This document shows, piece after piece, positions 1 through 14,609 of a DNA stretch of 64,000 nucleotides. Source of the stretch: Tupaia tana (lineage: Eukaryota > Chordata > Mammalia > Scandentia > Tupaiidae); contig JAKSZU010000026.1 of NCBI GenBank assembly GCA_026018925.1, positions 16,483,127 to 16,547,126 of the forward strand. Direction: 5' to 3'. Under the pieces are notes generated by a model. The model worked only from the letters and a program-made list of their open reading frames with translations, was not told where the DNA came from and ran no database searches. The translations under genes were made by a program, and so were the position numbers. How positions within the stretch are numbered: the first letter of the stretch is position 1; each line of letters starts with the position of its first letter.

Positions 1-426
1 CCAGCTCCTCAGCTGAAACTACTGCTGAGAAATTAGCCAGTCCACAGTCCGTAAAACTACTCTGGTCCAGTCGTGTGCCCAGGCATAATGCTGTGTGTTG
101 ACAATATGTTGCTAGTGTCATTTTCATAAATAAAGCTTAGCATGTTTTAACCATATTTACAGTTTTTGCTACCTGTATACATTTAAATGATGTGCATTCT
201 TTTGCTATGTGCAAACTTGGTACTTGGTAGGGTAACAAAAGGTTTTTTCAAAATTCTTACAGAGTTTTAGTCCCCATTGTGATTTTCACTGTGTTTTGGT
301 AAATGCTCAAATGCCATGACTGGCAAATTTTTATTGATAAAACTTCACATTCTAATAAAACACAGACTATTAGGTTATCTCAAAATACTGGCCAAAAATA
401 TATATATACTTCACTAGAGATTTTTA

Positions 427-1254
427 AAATAATTTTTTATTTTTTAATTTTAATTATTATTTATACATTTAATTGCTATACATCACTTAGATTGCAAAGA
501 GACTACCCAGCATGACACACACCTCAGTCCAGTCCAGTTGAGAACATACGCACGTCCTCATCAACAAATAATAAACCATATCCACGTCCCACAAATGCCT
601 TACCTTTCCATTTTTCCCCAGAATTTCCTTTCTACGCTCTTCCCTCCCCCCACTCTTTCCACTTTGGTTCTAGCGTCCATAACAATTTTTAATGCTTGTA
701 TGTCCTCCAGTCTTTCAGTCTCTGCCATAGAGTGCTGATAGTCAGTATATGTTAAAGGGAGACATACAGTGTCTCTCTTTCATAGCCTGACTTGCTTCAC
801 TCAGTAACAGATCTTCCATATTTGTCCACTTTCTATCAAATTCCAGGCCTTGTTTTTTATGGCTGAATACTATTCCATGGAGTATATATATGTGCCACAC
901 TTTTTCAATCCATTCATCCGTTTGTGGACATTTGGGTTGGTTCCATGTCTTAGCAATTGTGAATAAGGCTGCAATGAATATAGATGTGCAAACGCTTTTC
1001 TGATTGAGCATTCTCCTGTCCTTTGGGTGGATACCCAGGAGTGGAATTGCTGGATCATTTGGTAGCTCTATGTGAAGGTCTTTGAGGAACCTCCCTATTG
1101 TTCTCCACAGTGGCTGGACCAATGTACATTCCCACCAACAGTGTAGGAGTATTCCCCTTTCACTGCATCCCCTCCACCACTTACTTTTTTTTTTTTTTTT
1201 TAAATCTTCACCATTCTGACTCGGGTTAGGTGGTATCTCATTGTGGTTTTGATC
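427..1254 (-). mobile_element. 5'-truncated L1 retrotransposon with 20-bp target duplication
   Basis: On the - strand, 1122-742 encodes the C-terminal end of an L1 ORF2 protein, with recognisable FIAALFTIAKTWNQPKCP and DPAIPLLGI segments, followed by a 3' UTR and an A-rich tail (poly-T at about 430-465 on +). The insertion is flanked by a 20-bp duplication, 407-426 and 1255-1274, differing at one base. ORF2 is still readable for over 120 codons, so the insertion is recent, but it is far too truncated to move. A 20-base T run at about 1182-1201 interrupts the frame further upstream in the element. Confidence 0.9.
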
Positions 1255-1350
1255 TACTTCACTAGAAATTTTTACTTAGCTTTTCTTTATAGCATTATCA
1301 TTTTATACTTGAAACAAAAATTTCTTTGAGTAGTACTCAAAATACATTTT

Positions 1351-1575
1351 TAATTTTTTTGTGTGTGTGTGAAAGAGATTTTTGCTATAGGGCACATGTG
1401 GTGGACAGACAGACAGGAAGCAAGAAATCCTCCCCCTCCCCGAGGTGATGGCTCTGCCACAATCCCTTCTCCTCTCAGGATTTTGGACATGCAGGCACAC
1501 ACGTCTGGCGTGAGTTATAAGCCACAGTGGTTCAAGTCCAGCGACATAATCATTGTGCCATCTGTTGGTCTCTCA
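1351..1575 (-). repeat. tRNA-derived SINE, long form
   Basis: Antisense copy: tttttgctatag, body, then the head ending atctgttggtc. Flanked by the duplication aaaatacatttt at 1339-1350 and 1576-1587. It keeps a GTGAGT at 1510-1515. Confidence 0.88.
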
Positions 1576-2559
1576 AAAATACATTTTAGAATATTTTAGA
1601 GAACTTTTGCAAAAAAGCAACATCATGGAGATGATTTTTAAAATGGTGGTTGCCTACTCTTGTTTAGTAAAGTGGTTATGATTCATCAGGTAAATATTTG
1701 GATGAACTGTTTTGAGAAGTGTAGATGTGTTATGGCTGGCATAAGGCCAAAGTTAAGAACTTTGAAGTAAAATGCCATTGTAGTAATTTTGAAATTATTT
1801 TTTTCCATGACAATTTTTAAAAATCAGTTTTAGTTAATTGTGTGGGAAATGGGAAAGTGAAATGCTTCAGTGGAATTTTGGATTCAGAAGTAAATCATGA
1901 AGGTTAAATATAATAGGTCACCCACCCATTTAGAGACTTATATTACCTTAACAATTGTATATTTAAAATGTATATATCACAGTGTCCTTAATTGCTAGTT
2001 TTAGATCAACAGTTTTAGCCGTATTGTGATATTATGAGCTAATAAATGTGATGTTATACCGATCATAAGCAAAGTTGTTTTAGCATTGTCTCTAGAATCA
2101 GTTACGAGCCAGTTCAGACTTACTAACTCAGAGATTGTCTTCCAGGCCTTGTTCTTACAGGCCTTTTAAATGATTCCTCACTAATTTGACTTAACACATT
2201 TTTGAGTGCTTACCATGTGCTATGCACTGAGTAGTTACAAAAGGTTATTATTCTTTCTCTGTCTTTAGTAGTTTATAGTTTGCACAGGAGTTAGTTCTTA
2301 TACAAGTTAAACAGATAGCATTCTGCAAAATAGTTCTCAAAAATTTCGAGTGCAACATATCTAATTTTCCAGATCTATTTGGGAGCTTTAATTTATTTCT
2401 TAATAAGTTATTATCATATTACTTGTCCACGATCAACTAGAAGTTTGGTTCATCCAGTCATTTATAAGTTTCCTTTACTGCATGGTCAGTAAAACACAGC
2501 TGTATTTCATTTGTAGTTCCTGTTTCTAGCACCCATTTCCTGCTAAGATGTAAAGTTGA

Positions 2560-2733
<174 letters not shown>

Positions 2734-2974
2734 TAATGGTAATATTCCTGCTGTCCATTCCACTAACAGGTGAGTGGACGCTTGGACCCGTAGGGTGTTA
2801 AGGGATGAAACATTATTTCACATGACCATTTTAAAACTAAGTGTAAGAGTTAATTTTTGAAGAAGAAAGACTCCCATTTCCTAATTAAGTAGGAATATTT
2901 GGTTGTGTGGATAGTCATGACATATTTTTCTATGCAGTTTTCCCGACAACCTAATAATTTGTTAGTTGTTTTAG

Positions 2975-3200
2975 TTTTTGTTTGTTTGTTTGTTTTGCCA
3001 CAGGGCACATGCTCTTGCAGGAGAGGCAGAGACAGAGAGAGGCAAAGTGAGAACTCACCTGCTGAGGGGATGGCCACACTATAGTCTCTTCTCCTCCATT
3101 TTCCTCTCTGGATTTTGAACACATACACACATGTGTCCAGCATGATTTTCAAGCTACTGGGTCTGGGACTTGAATTGTGGTTGACTTATAGAAGATTACT
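2975..3200 (-). repeat. tRNA-derived SINE, long form, diverged and head-truncated
   Basis: Poly-T side is a (TTTG)n tract; the body is readable (agaggcagagacagagag, then ctcctccattttcctctc) and the head stops after ggttgactta. Older than its neighbours. Confidence 0.8.
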
Positions 3201-3729
3201 GTTAAACTTAGTATTTAAATTTCAAACAAAACAAAATTTCTAAAGTTGCATATAGTTTCTTCAGTGGTGGTAATGTATTTATTATTTTCTTTAATTATAG
3301 ATCACATTTGTAATAGGTAGTAATTTAACTTAGTGCATTCATATTATTATTAATTCTCAACTTTACCATCAAGATATCACCAAAATAACTTTACCATTTT
3401 GACACAACTAAATATTCCAAATCTTTGTTTTTGTCTTTAGTATTCAGACGTTCTTATGAATAACAATTTGAAAGTGTTATATTAAAACATATGGAAAACT
3501 CTTTTTTAAATTTACTCTAAGATATCATTATTAGAGATACCTGGTTGAAATAGTTTTACTATATTGCACAGGATGCAGTTTTTAAAAACACTGACATTTT
3601 AACACACTTGACTGAAATATTTTCGTTGCTGTTAACAGCCAGCCTCTCATGTTAATATTTAACCTTCGTTTTATTTGTGATTTTTTTTTGCATACTATTC
3701 GTACTTAATTTGATGAAAGTATTCATTTT

Positions 3730-4004
3730 TTCTTTTTAGAGAGAGGTGTTTTTGGCTCTAGGGTGTGTGTGCTTGCTGGAGAGACAGATAGAAAGTGAGA
3801 AATCACCCTCCAGAAAGTGAGAAATCACCCTCCCCCGGGGAGCTGTGGCCATGCTACAGTCCCTGCTCTTCTAATCTCCTCTCAGGATTTTGGGTATGCA
3901 CACACACACTCCTGGCATAAGTTTTAAGCTTCTGGGTCTGGGACTTGAACTGTGGTTGACTGTGGGAATCCAGCAATGTAACCATTATGCCATCTGCTGG
4001 TCCC
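3730..4004 (-). repeat. tRNA-derived SINE, long form with internal 22-bp duplication
   Basis: The body contains a direct 22-bp repeat, gaaagtgagaaatcaccctc at 3791-3812 and again at 3813-3834, which other copies have only once. Confidence 0.85.
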
Positions 4005-4085
4005 AAAAGAATCTATTTCTTGCCCTAAAGATAATTAAGCCTTTTTTTTTTTTTTTCTTTAAAGAACATAGAATCTCTCCCCTTC

Positions 4086-4266
4086 TTTTTTTTTTTTTTT
4101 TAAGATTTATTTATTTAATTTTATTTGTTACTATCATTATCTTTAAAAATTTGACCAGAGAGAGAGAAAGAGAAAGTGAGAAAGCAAGCCACCATGTCTG
4201 GGAATCAAACCGTGGTTGGCCATGTGTGAGCCCAGTGCCTTAACCACCACACCACCTGCCGGCCCC
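4086..4266 (-). repeat. tRNA-derived SINE, short form
   Basis: Poly-T and TTTA-rich tail, then ttgaccagagagagagaa, gaaagcaagcc and the head ending cctgccggcccc. It lacks the 120-bp middle section of the long form. Confidence 0.85.
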
Positions 4267-4280
4267 ATTGAATCCTTCTT

Positions 4281-4551
4281 TTATTTATTTATTTATTTTT
4301 GGAGAGGTTTTTGCTGTAGGGTGCGTGTGCTTACCAGAAAGACAGAGAGAGACAGAGAGACAGAAAGCAAGAAATCACCCCCCCAGTGGGGATGGCCACG
4401 CCGTAGTCCCTTCTCCTCCATTCTTGGGATTTTGGGCACGCACACACACAACACCCAGCATGAGTTTAAGCTACTGTGTCCGGGACTCAAACCATGGTCA
4501 ATTACAGGGAGTCCAGCGACATAGCCACTAATGCCAACTGCTGGTCCCCAG
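4281..4551 (-). repeat. tRNA-derived SINE, long form
   Basis: Inserted just beside the short copy at 4086-4266; target duplication ttgaatccttctt at 4268-4280 and 4552-4564. The tail is (TTTA)n. Confidence 0.9.
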
Positions 4552-4964
4552 TTGAATCCTTCTTAACTGTGTGCTAATTACTACCTGAAATTCTCCCCCT
4601 CCTGACACAACATATTTTAAGCTATATACTTTATAATTCTGTAAACTTAGTTTTGTTTTATTTTTTTTTTAATGTATGGGCTGCCATAAAATTTAAAAAC
4701 ACCTAATTCTCAAACTGAACACTTCCATGAGTTGGATAGTATGTGCCTAAAATGGAGTGTCTGAATTATTTAAATACTGTTTCCTTGAGTGTAAAATTGC
4801 TGAAGACTGTCTTGACTTTCCCTAGACTTTTACCACTCAAAATAAAAGCATTCACTTATGATTGTAACAGAAGGAATCACTAGTCATGAGGGAGGGGAAT
4901 TAACTTCCTAACCTTCAATGTTGCGAAAGGTAATATTAAGAATAGCAGGTCTCCATAGATCTTT

Positions 4965-5238
4965 TTTTTTTTTTTTTTTTTTTTGGAGTGGTTTTTTTGC
5001 TATAGGGCGCATGCGCTCACCAGACAGACAGAGAGAGACAGAGAGACAGAAAGCAGGAAATCACCCCCCAGGGGGGATGGCCACGCCTCAATCCCTTCTC
5101 CTCCATTCTCTTCTTGGGATCTTGGGCATGCATGCACACGTGCCCGGCCTGAGTTTAAGCCACCGGGTCTGAGACTCAAACCGCGGTTGACTACGTGGGA
5201 GTCCAGCGACATAGTCATTATGCTAACTGCTGGTTCCC
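4965..5238 (-). repeat. tRNA-derived SINE, long form, young
   Basis: Perfect target duplication ccatagatcttt at 4953-4964 and 5239-5250, with an uninterrupted T run of about 20. Confidence 0.92.
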
Positions 5239-5959
5239 CCATAGATCTTTAAATCTTACTAGTTTGTTACTAGATCCTAAGTCATAGAAGATGCTGGTGG
5301 GACATTATCCTGCTTATTTCCCACAATCGGTGTATAAGAGGTAGAGCACTTAGGCAGGTACTGGCTTATAGATCATTGTTGTGAACACAATTAAACCAAA
5401 TTGATGTGAGAATTTCATAGAGGTCTTAATGCAAAAACGTTGCCCCAATTAACTATGTTGATTGGAGCCAGTATTTTTTTTAATCTCCTCTGGATCATTG
5501 AGGAATAGCAGATTCATAAGAAATTTGGGATATGTACAGTTCCCCTACCTCCACTGATGTGCCGTATCATCCAGTACAGCATTTAAAAAAAATCAACAAA
5601 AAAAGGATATTCTGCTGAATGACTGCACTGAATTCTTTTCTTTTTAATTAGGATTAAGAAAAAGTGACCTTTAACCCTAGAAAAGTATTCTTTGGGAGGT
5701 TGAAATTCCAAATCCAAGGCTAAGAATTGGCTAGGTTAATCACTGTACCATATTAACTACATTTTTGTCTCTAATTCAGTGAAATGGCATTATGGTCTAA
5801 TACTGAAAGAAGATAAAAGGACTTTGAGTCCTTTGAGTTTAAATTTTACCTAAGAGTTGTTTTATCAATGGACCCTCCAAAACAATCACAGTTAAAATTA
5901 ATAGCTAAGTATTATAGTTTAGGCTTTGTACATGAAAACTCTTCAGCTAATAGAAGTTT

Positions 5960-6075
5960 TCTTTATAGGGCTAGCTCTAGAACTTTGGTGTTAAAGGAGC
6001 CTGAGGCTGAAATTCGAGCCACAGACAGCCATGTGGGATCCAGCCTCCTTAACCACCATGCCACGGCTGACCTAA
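5960..6075 (-). repeat. SINE head fragment
   Basis: Only the tRNA-like end is readable (gaaattcgagcc, then ccagcctccttaaccaccat); diverged. Confidence 0.6.
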
Positions 6076-6336
6076 CAATAGTGTGTCTATTGCAGATAGT
6101 TTATATAATGTATGCATATATAGCTGTCAGATAGTATAATACTATCCCTATTTGTTTTCCTTTAAAAACTGATGTGAGTTGAGAGGCACAGAAATGATAA
6201 GAAATACTAAAATGAGAAACTTCTGAAAACCATAAGGAGTTAGGAACTAAAGAGCAGTATACATGAAACGATGCTGTGCTTTAATCTAACGTTACCACAT
6301 ACGTGTGTTGCTCTTAAGTAGGGCTTATTCCTCTAA

Positions 6337-7144
<808 letters not shown>

Positions 7145-7984
7145 TGACAGGAACGTCCTGGGTGGAAGAAGTCTCATTAAATCATATAATCCCTCCTGCC
7201 ATGGTATTGCTACAAAGATATGGTTATTACTGGGAGAAGAGATGGCAGCAGTAGAGTAACTTCAGGATTTCACAAAATAAAGGAAAGTTTTAAACAGAAT
7301 TTATATGCTTTAGAATTTTAATTGTGGCTATGTTAGTCTTTATTCTAATTGCATAGTTACTTCTTTTAAGTTCTGCACACATATCTGCCCCTTATAGATG
7401 TGTACATGTTCGCGCACACAGACACAGAAGACAAAGTATAGATTCTTCTTCTTTTTTAAAAATAAATGGAGAACATTAACTTAGGGAATAACTGAAACAT
7501 TTGCCCCAAATGGACTTTGCCAGCCAGGAACAAGTCATGGATAATATTTTTTCCTATTATGTTATAAAGTTAGACTAGCACCTGGAAGATCTAGATAGAC
7601 ACTTTGTCCTGTCAGTAATCTGTCTGCATTAATAATAAATATTAATTACGTGCGAATTTTGACAGTTGGAACAATCTTCCTTCATGGAAGAATTCAGAAA
7701 TTGTTTAAATTGGGAGCATTTCTACCCTTTTTGTTGAGTAGTATATTTCCTGTATTAACTTTATTGTTGTTATAGTTGACCTCATTTTAATTGGAAATTT
7801 GGCTGTTAAAGAAAGCATGCTCATCATACTTGAGCTGAAATGAGATTATTTATAGGCATTTAATGTGGGCCACGCTGGCAGGAACATCAGAGTAAATAAA
7901 GTCTTGGCTCCCAAACTTTGAAAACAAACCATCATGCGTGATACACACTTACATAGTAATTTCATGAGAAATAGATAAGGCTGT

Positions 7985-8045
7985 ATTTCGAAGTTTCTAG
8001 CACCGTGCTTGGCATGTAGTTGGCATTCAATAAATGTTCATGGTT
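7985..8045 (+). repeat. MIR fragment (3' end)
   Basis: Reads tagcaccgtgcttggcatgt then ggcattcaataaatgttc, the typical MIR end. Confidence 0.7.
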
Positions 8046-8057
8046 AATGAACATGGG

Positions 8058-8205
8058 GAAAAATACAGACTTTGTGATTGAACATACCTAGTTCTTGAAC
8101 CTGCTTATGTCTTTTACAATGGAATGACATTTAATTCCCTTAACTTTTCTAAATCTCAGGTTTTTTTTCTGTTAAATATATGCCTTACAGGGTTATTATA
8201 TGTAT
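8058..8205 (+). repeat. MIR fragment (central part)
   Basis: Contains the MIR order cagactttgtgattgaa, gttcttgaacctgcttatg, cttttctaaatctcag, gccttacagggttatta. Confidence 0.65.
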
Positions 8206-9135
8206 TAGGTAACCCAAATGGTCTTCAAAATTTTCATAGAAACTGCCTATTATTAAAAATAACAATGTATCGATTTTACAATTTTTTGCAGCAGACTAAA
8301 CTCATACCTTAATTTCTTTTTTTTGCAAGTTTTTTGTAGTTCCCTTTTATCCTGAAAGTATTTTGTAAGCAGTAAAGCAGTATACAAATGGTAGTTTGAA
8401 AAAAATAAAGCAATACTCAAAATTTGAATTCCAGCACACATTGTTAAGTTATTTGGAAGAAATTACTGAGCTACAATGTGGGCAACATGGAATGGACAAC
8501 ACATAATTTCTGTTTCTAAGAGCAGTGTAGTTGCTGAGATGAGGGAAAAATATATATCCACCTCGAATATGGTTGAGCAGAGATTTTTGATGATCCCTTG
8601 TGAAAGGACTTCTGTCAACCATTTTAAAAATCGTTTAACTGAAATAGAAAACAAAAAACTTTAACAGTCTCTTATACTAATTATCAGAGAACACTTTAAT
8701 TAAAGATTAAAATTTGTATTTTGAAAAATTTTAATTTCTATCAAGGTTTAGATTTTTCACTACATTTTTAAGATGTAAATAAAGTTGACAGATGTTAAAA
8801 GTTGTTTCTTTAATCTGCTAGTTTTGGTATTTCCTGGTACTTAGTGATATTTATATTAAACTTGAAATCCTGCTGTGTATATGATGCTTTGACTTCTAAT
8901 AAATTTAGAATTCTAAAATTCATAATTCAAAAACTAGAGCTTGTGTTGATGATGGTTTTTAATGTAAACTTCATACTTAGAGATCTTCAAATTTCTTCCC
9001 CCTTCACTCTATGAATGGTTTTATACTAGGCCTTAGATAAATATACCCCCTGGTGCCACATCATTTGCTAAAACAAACAAAATGAAATAAAAGCTGCCTG
9101 ATATCTTTGTAGTAAAGTTAGTGTGCCCAAATTTT

Positions 9136-9409
9136 TTTTTTTTTTTTTTTTTTGGAGAGATTTTCGCTATAGGGCGCGTGCGCTCGCCAGACAGACAGAG
9201 AGAGACATAGAGACAGAAAGCGAGAAATCACCCCCCCCAGGGGGGATGGTCACGCTGCAATCCCTTCTCCTCCACTCTCCTCTTGGGATCTTGGGCATGC
9301 ACGCACACGCGCCCGGCGTGAGTTTTAAGCCACCGGGTCCCGGACGCGCACCCCGGTCGACTACATGGGAGTCCAGCAACATAGCCATTACGCTAACTGC
9401 TGGTTCCCA
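9136..9409 (-). repeat. tRNA-derived SINE, long form, very young
   Basis: Perfect 15-bp duplication gtgtgcccaaatttt at 9121-9135 and 9410-9424. Keeps tttcgctatag ending at 9172 and GTGAGT from 9318. Confidence 0.93.
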
Positions 9410-11126
9410 GTGTGCCCAAATTTTCACATCATGGGATTTGGAATTACAGCGTTAGGATTCTTACTGCTACACAAGAATGAACCCTGGTCAGCCTTGTCAT
9501 TGTGTAGTTGATTGACACAGAGCATTCCTGTGTTTTTCTGAAACCAGGTAGGTTGCTCTGCCCCTGTAGTGGCGGAGTCTTCTGTATACTAGGGAGTGAG
9601 GAAGGTAAAATCACTCATTTCTTATCTGGATAGGTACCTCCACGTGCCTCTTCTGTTTGATATATTATGATAATGGGCGCGGGGGACAGGTAACAACATT
9701 CGATATGCGTTTAACAGCTTGGAGGACAAGCCATATTTCACTCCATGTTAAGATGTTACCCACATTTTAGTTCAGTCATTAAGTCCTACTGAAAAGGATT
9801 AACCCAACCTTAGTCTCAAACGTCTCTATGACTTGTTTGCCTCCACCCATCTCCGTTTCTAGTGGTAAATTATTCTCTTATGTTGGCATGGGTATATGAT
9901 TTCTTCAGGTATATCGTAAGGTGTATTGCAGAGAAAGTCTACTTCTGTTTTTTTCTTTAATTTGCCTAGTTCTATAAAAGGGATTTAAACACCAGTTATA
10001 ATATTAAAATAAATTCTTTTGCCCTGTGAACCTAGCAAGGAACATTAAAAAAAAAAAAATACAAGGTAGCGATATCAGACCAAATTTCTTGTCCCCTTTA
10101 ATTTTATCTCACTTTCTGGGGAATATGAAAACATCAGTTTCTTGGAATGTAAGAATTTGGGTTTTGTTTTGTTATATTGTCTTTTTAAATTTTTGAAAAC
10201 ACAGATAAGCCTAGTCATTGGGCCCATATAATAATTGTGGTACACTGATACCAAGAATACTTAGTGTTATAAGGTTGCTTCTTTCCTTTTCAGGTAAGAG
10301 TGTAGATTTTCCAGAGTGCTTAAATTGACTGTTTTGATCAAGATATTTTGCATTATAGTTCTATTGAGAATAAAGCCCACAACATAGTTATTGAATCAAA
10401 CAGGTAAAAGTAATTGAATCAGAATTTAATATTGAACATTGACTTTATTTTTTGTCTTTTTTGAGGTAGAAGTAGCAAAATACTCAAAATATAAATAATA
10501 ACCAACATCCTCAACAATCATAATGAATATAGTCAAAAGGAATGGATTATATACCAAGTATAATTAGGGAAATTCAGTGGGAGTTATTAGAAACCAGTGA
10601 ATTTTTAATCCTCTGATATAAAATGTTGAGACAGCCTCTTTTAGTGTTTCAATACTAAGCTTTCATAAATAGTGTCACCCATAAGGACAAACAGTTCCAC
10701 ACACAAATTTGAAATTTGACCTTGTTATTAAAAGCTTTGTGCCATTAAGTTCTTTCTCCTACCAGGGCACTGTGTGCTGTTGTTACACAAGCACTTAGCT
10801 AAATGAGCATAAAGCTCCCTCTGCTGTTTTGTTCTGACTTGAAGCTTATTTATTACATTAGGATTTAAAAATTCAAAACAACCAGGGCACATTTGCATCT
10901 TGTGATGTGTGAACCTCTTGTAAGTTGTATCCAGTGTGTATAGAGTAAAAATGTCTCTGTAAGCAAATGTCCTTATGGATGAGTGAGTGTTGTCAGAATA
11001 ACTGCTCTCTGGAGAACACAAAGAACCATGCAGCAAAGTGCCAGGAGAGAAAAAAGCACCAGACAACTCTTTTACTTAAAGCAACAGATAGTGTTATTGC
11101 CTCCGTTGGAGCAAAACTACACACAT

Positions 11127-11499
<373 letters not shown>

Positions 11500-11929
11500 T
11501 AGGTTTTCTGGATTATGTCTGGATCATGGCTTAGTAACCATCTCCTTGATTGCTACACAAAGAGTGTCAATGTGCTTTTGCATTAGTATGTGACCAAACT
11601 TGAGAAGTCATTGAATTGGTATTTCATCTTTTCGAACTTAATAGAATTCAAAACAATGATATTAAAATTGAAACATTTAATTTACTTGATTCGTTGATCT
11701 GGGGAATTTTTGAAGTTCCTGACCATCTAAAGATTGGCATTATGTTGATTTTCACATGTTTTAGCACAGATGACTCAGAGACTCACCCTGAGTGCAGGAC
11801 AGTACCCAGTGGGTTTGGCTTCCCTTTGTGTGCCAATTCATGAATGTTTCTCAATGACAAAGGGAAGCAACCTTCTTTGCAAATTTACTGCTATACACTG
11901 GCGTTGTCTTAATTGACAGTACATTTCTT

Positions 11930-12198
11930 TCTTTCTTTTTTTTTTTTTGAGAGGTTTTTGCTATAGGGCGCGTGCGCTCGCCAGACAGACAGAGAGAGAC
12001 AGAGAGACAGAAAGCGAGAAATCACCCCCCGGGGGGATGGCCATGCTGCAATCCCTTCTCCTCCATTCTTCTCTCGGGATCCTGGGCACGCACACACACG
12101 CGCCCGGTGTGAGTTTTAAGCCACTGGGTCCGGGACGCGAACCACGGTCGACTATGTAGGAGTCCAGCGACATCGCCATTATGCTAACTGCTGGTCCC
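11930..12198 (-). repeat. tRNA-derived SINE, long form, young
   Basis: Target duplication attgacagtaca at 11912-11923 and 12199-12210, continuing imperfectly. Keeps an AG at 11965-11966 and GTGAGT from 12109. Confidence 0.9.
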
Positions 12199-12637
12199 AT
12201 TGACAGTACACTTCTGAACTGAACTGATGACAACCAGATGCTGTGTATTAGTTGCTGTGCTGCTGTTTGTTTGGAGAAACTGTGTTTTTTCTTCCCCTAT
12301 TCAACTTCCCTTTCTTACTTCACATCCCTCTCTTCCTCCCTGCCTCATTTCTTAACCTATTTTTGAAAGGAAAAAAGAGAAAGTTGATTCTAAGAAGGGA
12401 CTGCTGGTGATTATTTTAAATACCTAAATGATCATGGCAAGTAGTCGTCAATAAATGCTATTACACTTATCAAGATTTATGTAAACGTAATCAGCACAGT
12501 TTCATACCTGTTTTAATATGCATGTACAGCCACCCTGGAACACTTTACAATACCAGCTGGAGCAAAATTAGCAATCCAAAAGTATTGTCTTACAATCTTA
12601 TGATGTGAAAATGCAATTTTAAAAATATGTTACTTCT

Positions 12638-12816
12638 GTGGCCGGTAGGTAGTGTGGTAGTTAAGGGCGCTGGGCTCTCACATGGCCAACCATGGTTCGA
12701 GTTTCAGACCTGGTCGCCTGCTTTCTCATGTTCTTTCTCTTGCTCTTGCTCTGTCCCTGTCAGGTCAAATTTAAAAGTAAATAAAAATAAATAAATAAGT
12801 AAATAAAGTTAATAAA
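12638..12816 (+). repeat. tRNA-derived SINE, short form
   Basis: Head tggccggtaggtagtgtggt, B-box like ggttcgagttt, CT-rich middle, ggtcaaattt and an AAATA-rich tail with several AATAAA words. Target duplication gttacttct at 12629-12637 and 12817-12825. Confidence 0.9.
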
Positions 12817-12846
12817 GTTACTTCTATATAATTTATACAACCTTTT

Positions 12847-13026
12847 TTTAAAAAATAATTACTTTATTTATTTTAACTTGACCAGAGAGGGACAGAGTGA
12901 GAGAGAGAAAGAGAAAAAGAGAGAGAGGGAAAGTGAGAAAGAAGCTGCTAGGTCCAGGACTCGAACCGTAGTTGGTTGGCCATGTGGAAGTCTTAACGCC
13001 CTTATCCACCACTTGCTGGCCCCTAC
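12847..13026 (-). repeat. tRNA-derived SINE, short form
   Basis: Duplication acaacctttt at 12837-12846 and 13027-13036. The purine-rich middle is expanded (gagagagaaagagaaaaaga). Lies almost back to back, in opposite orientation, with the copy at 12638-12816. Confidence 0.9.
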
Positions 13027-13130
13027 ACAACCTTTTGATAAAGCAACAATGAACGATATCAGGTATTTTGCTGTGTGTACCACCCGTGTTAAAATGTACA
13101 TTAACTTAATAGTTTCAAAGGCTGCTGTTA

Positions 13131-13709
<579 letters not shown>

Positions 13710-14308
13710 TAGGTAGTCAAAAGGCGGAACATCGTGGGAATGATGTCAGATTTCCTTAGCCCATCTCCCGGTCTCAGGGGTCTTTCCTCTTTGTTTTATA
13801 AATCTTCTTCCTCCTCCAGTAGAAAAGAAAGATCAGTCTTCTCTTACATGCAGATGATATATTGATAGTTTTATTGTCAGGACTCAGAAAGAGCTTATTA
13901 GACACTGGCCCTGCTATTTATTAAATTGCTCCCACAAATTTCTTTCATTTAGCTATTTGAAACTTGAAAAGCATCACTTGGACTAGATGATCCCAAGCCC
14001 TTTCAATGCCTTTATTGAATCACTCTTAATTTTAAAGTGGATATACCTATTGGAAACAAGTCGGCTTGAGTTAACAGATTTTGGATTAGTGGTAATGTTT
14101 TTTGATGACTGAGGTACAGGTATTTGGTAAGACCTACTAAAGGATAAGGTTGTGTTCATGGTATTTTAGTTGCTCATTCACTTAGGTATTGGGATAAGGG
14201 CACATGTTGTTTTCTGTAGGACATTTTTATGCCTATCATGAATAGAGTAGCTCTGCCTTTAAAGTATTTTCAAATTTGATACTTTTCAATATTTATAAAA
14301 GTTCAGGT

Positions 14309-14560
14309 AAGGGGACCAGCAGTTGGCTATGTTGCTGGACTCCCATGTAGTAGACTGTGGTTCGAGTCCCAGACCGGTAGCTTAAAACTCACGCTGGGCG
14401 TGTGTGCATGTGTGCCCGAGATCCCGAGAAGAGAATGGAGGAGAAGGGATTGTGGCATCGCCATAACCCGTAGGGGGTGATTTCTCACTTTCTGTCTGTC
14501 TCTTTGGCAAGTGCATGTGCCCTATAGCAAAAACCTCTCCAAGAAAAAAAGAAAAATAAA
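14309..14560 (+). repeat. tRNA-derived SINE, long form
   Basis: Duplication aagttcaggt (14299-14308) and aagctcaggt (14561-14570). The head has lost a few bases (gcagttggctatgttgctgg). Confidence 0.88.
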
Positions 14561-14609
14561 AAGCTCAGGTGAGTGTATTTAGAAGATGGCTCCTTGTTTT
14601 TCTCATTTA

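Noticed and set aside
742-1122. 126-codon open frame on the - strand resembling a reverse-transcriptase protein
   Set aside because: It is only the C-terminal end of L1 ORF2 inside a truncated insertion; not a functional gene.
9123-9455. Open frames of 80-140 codons such as this one, repeated in similar form on both strands all along the window
   Set aside because: They are translations of the tRNA-derived SINE body; the same peptides (for example HSPLGILGMHAHAP) recur at every copy, so they are not genes.
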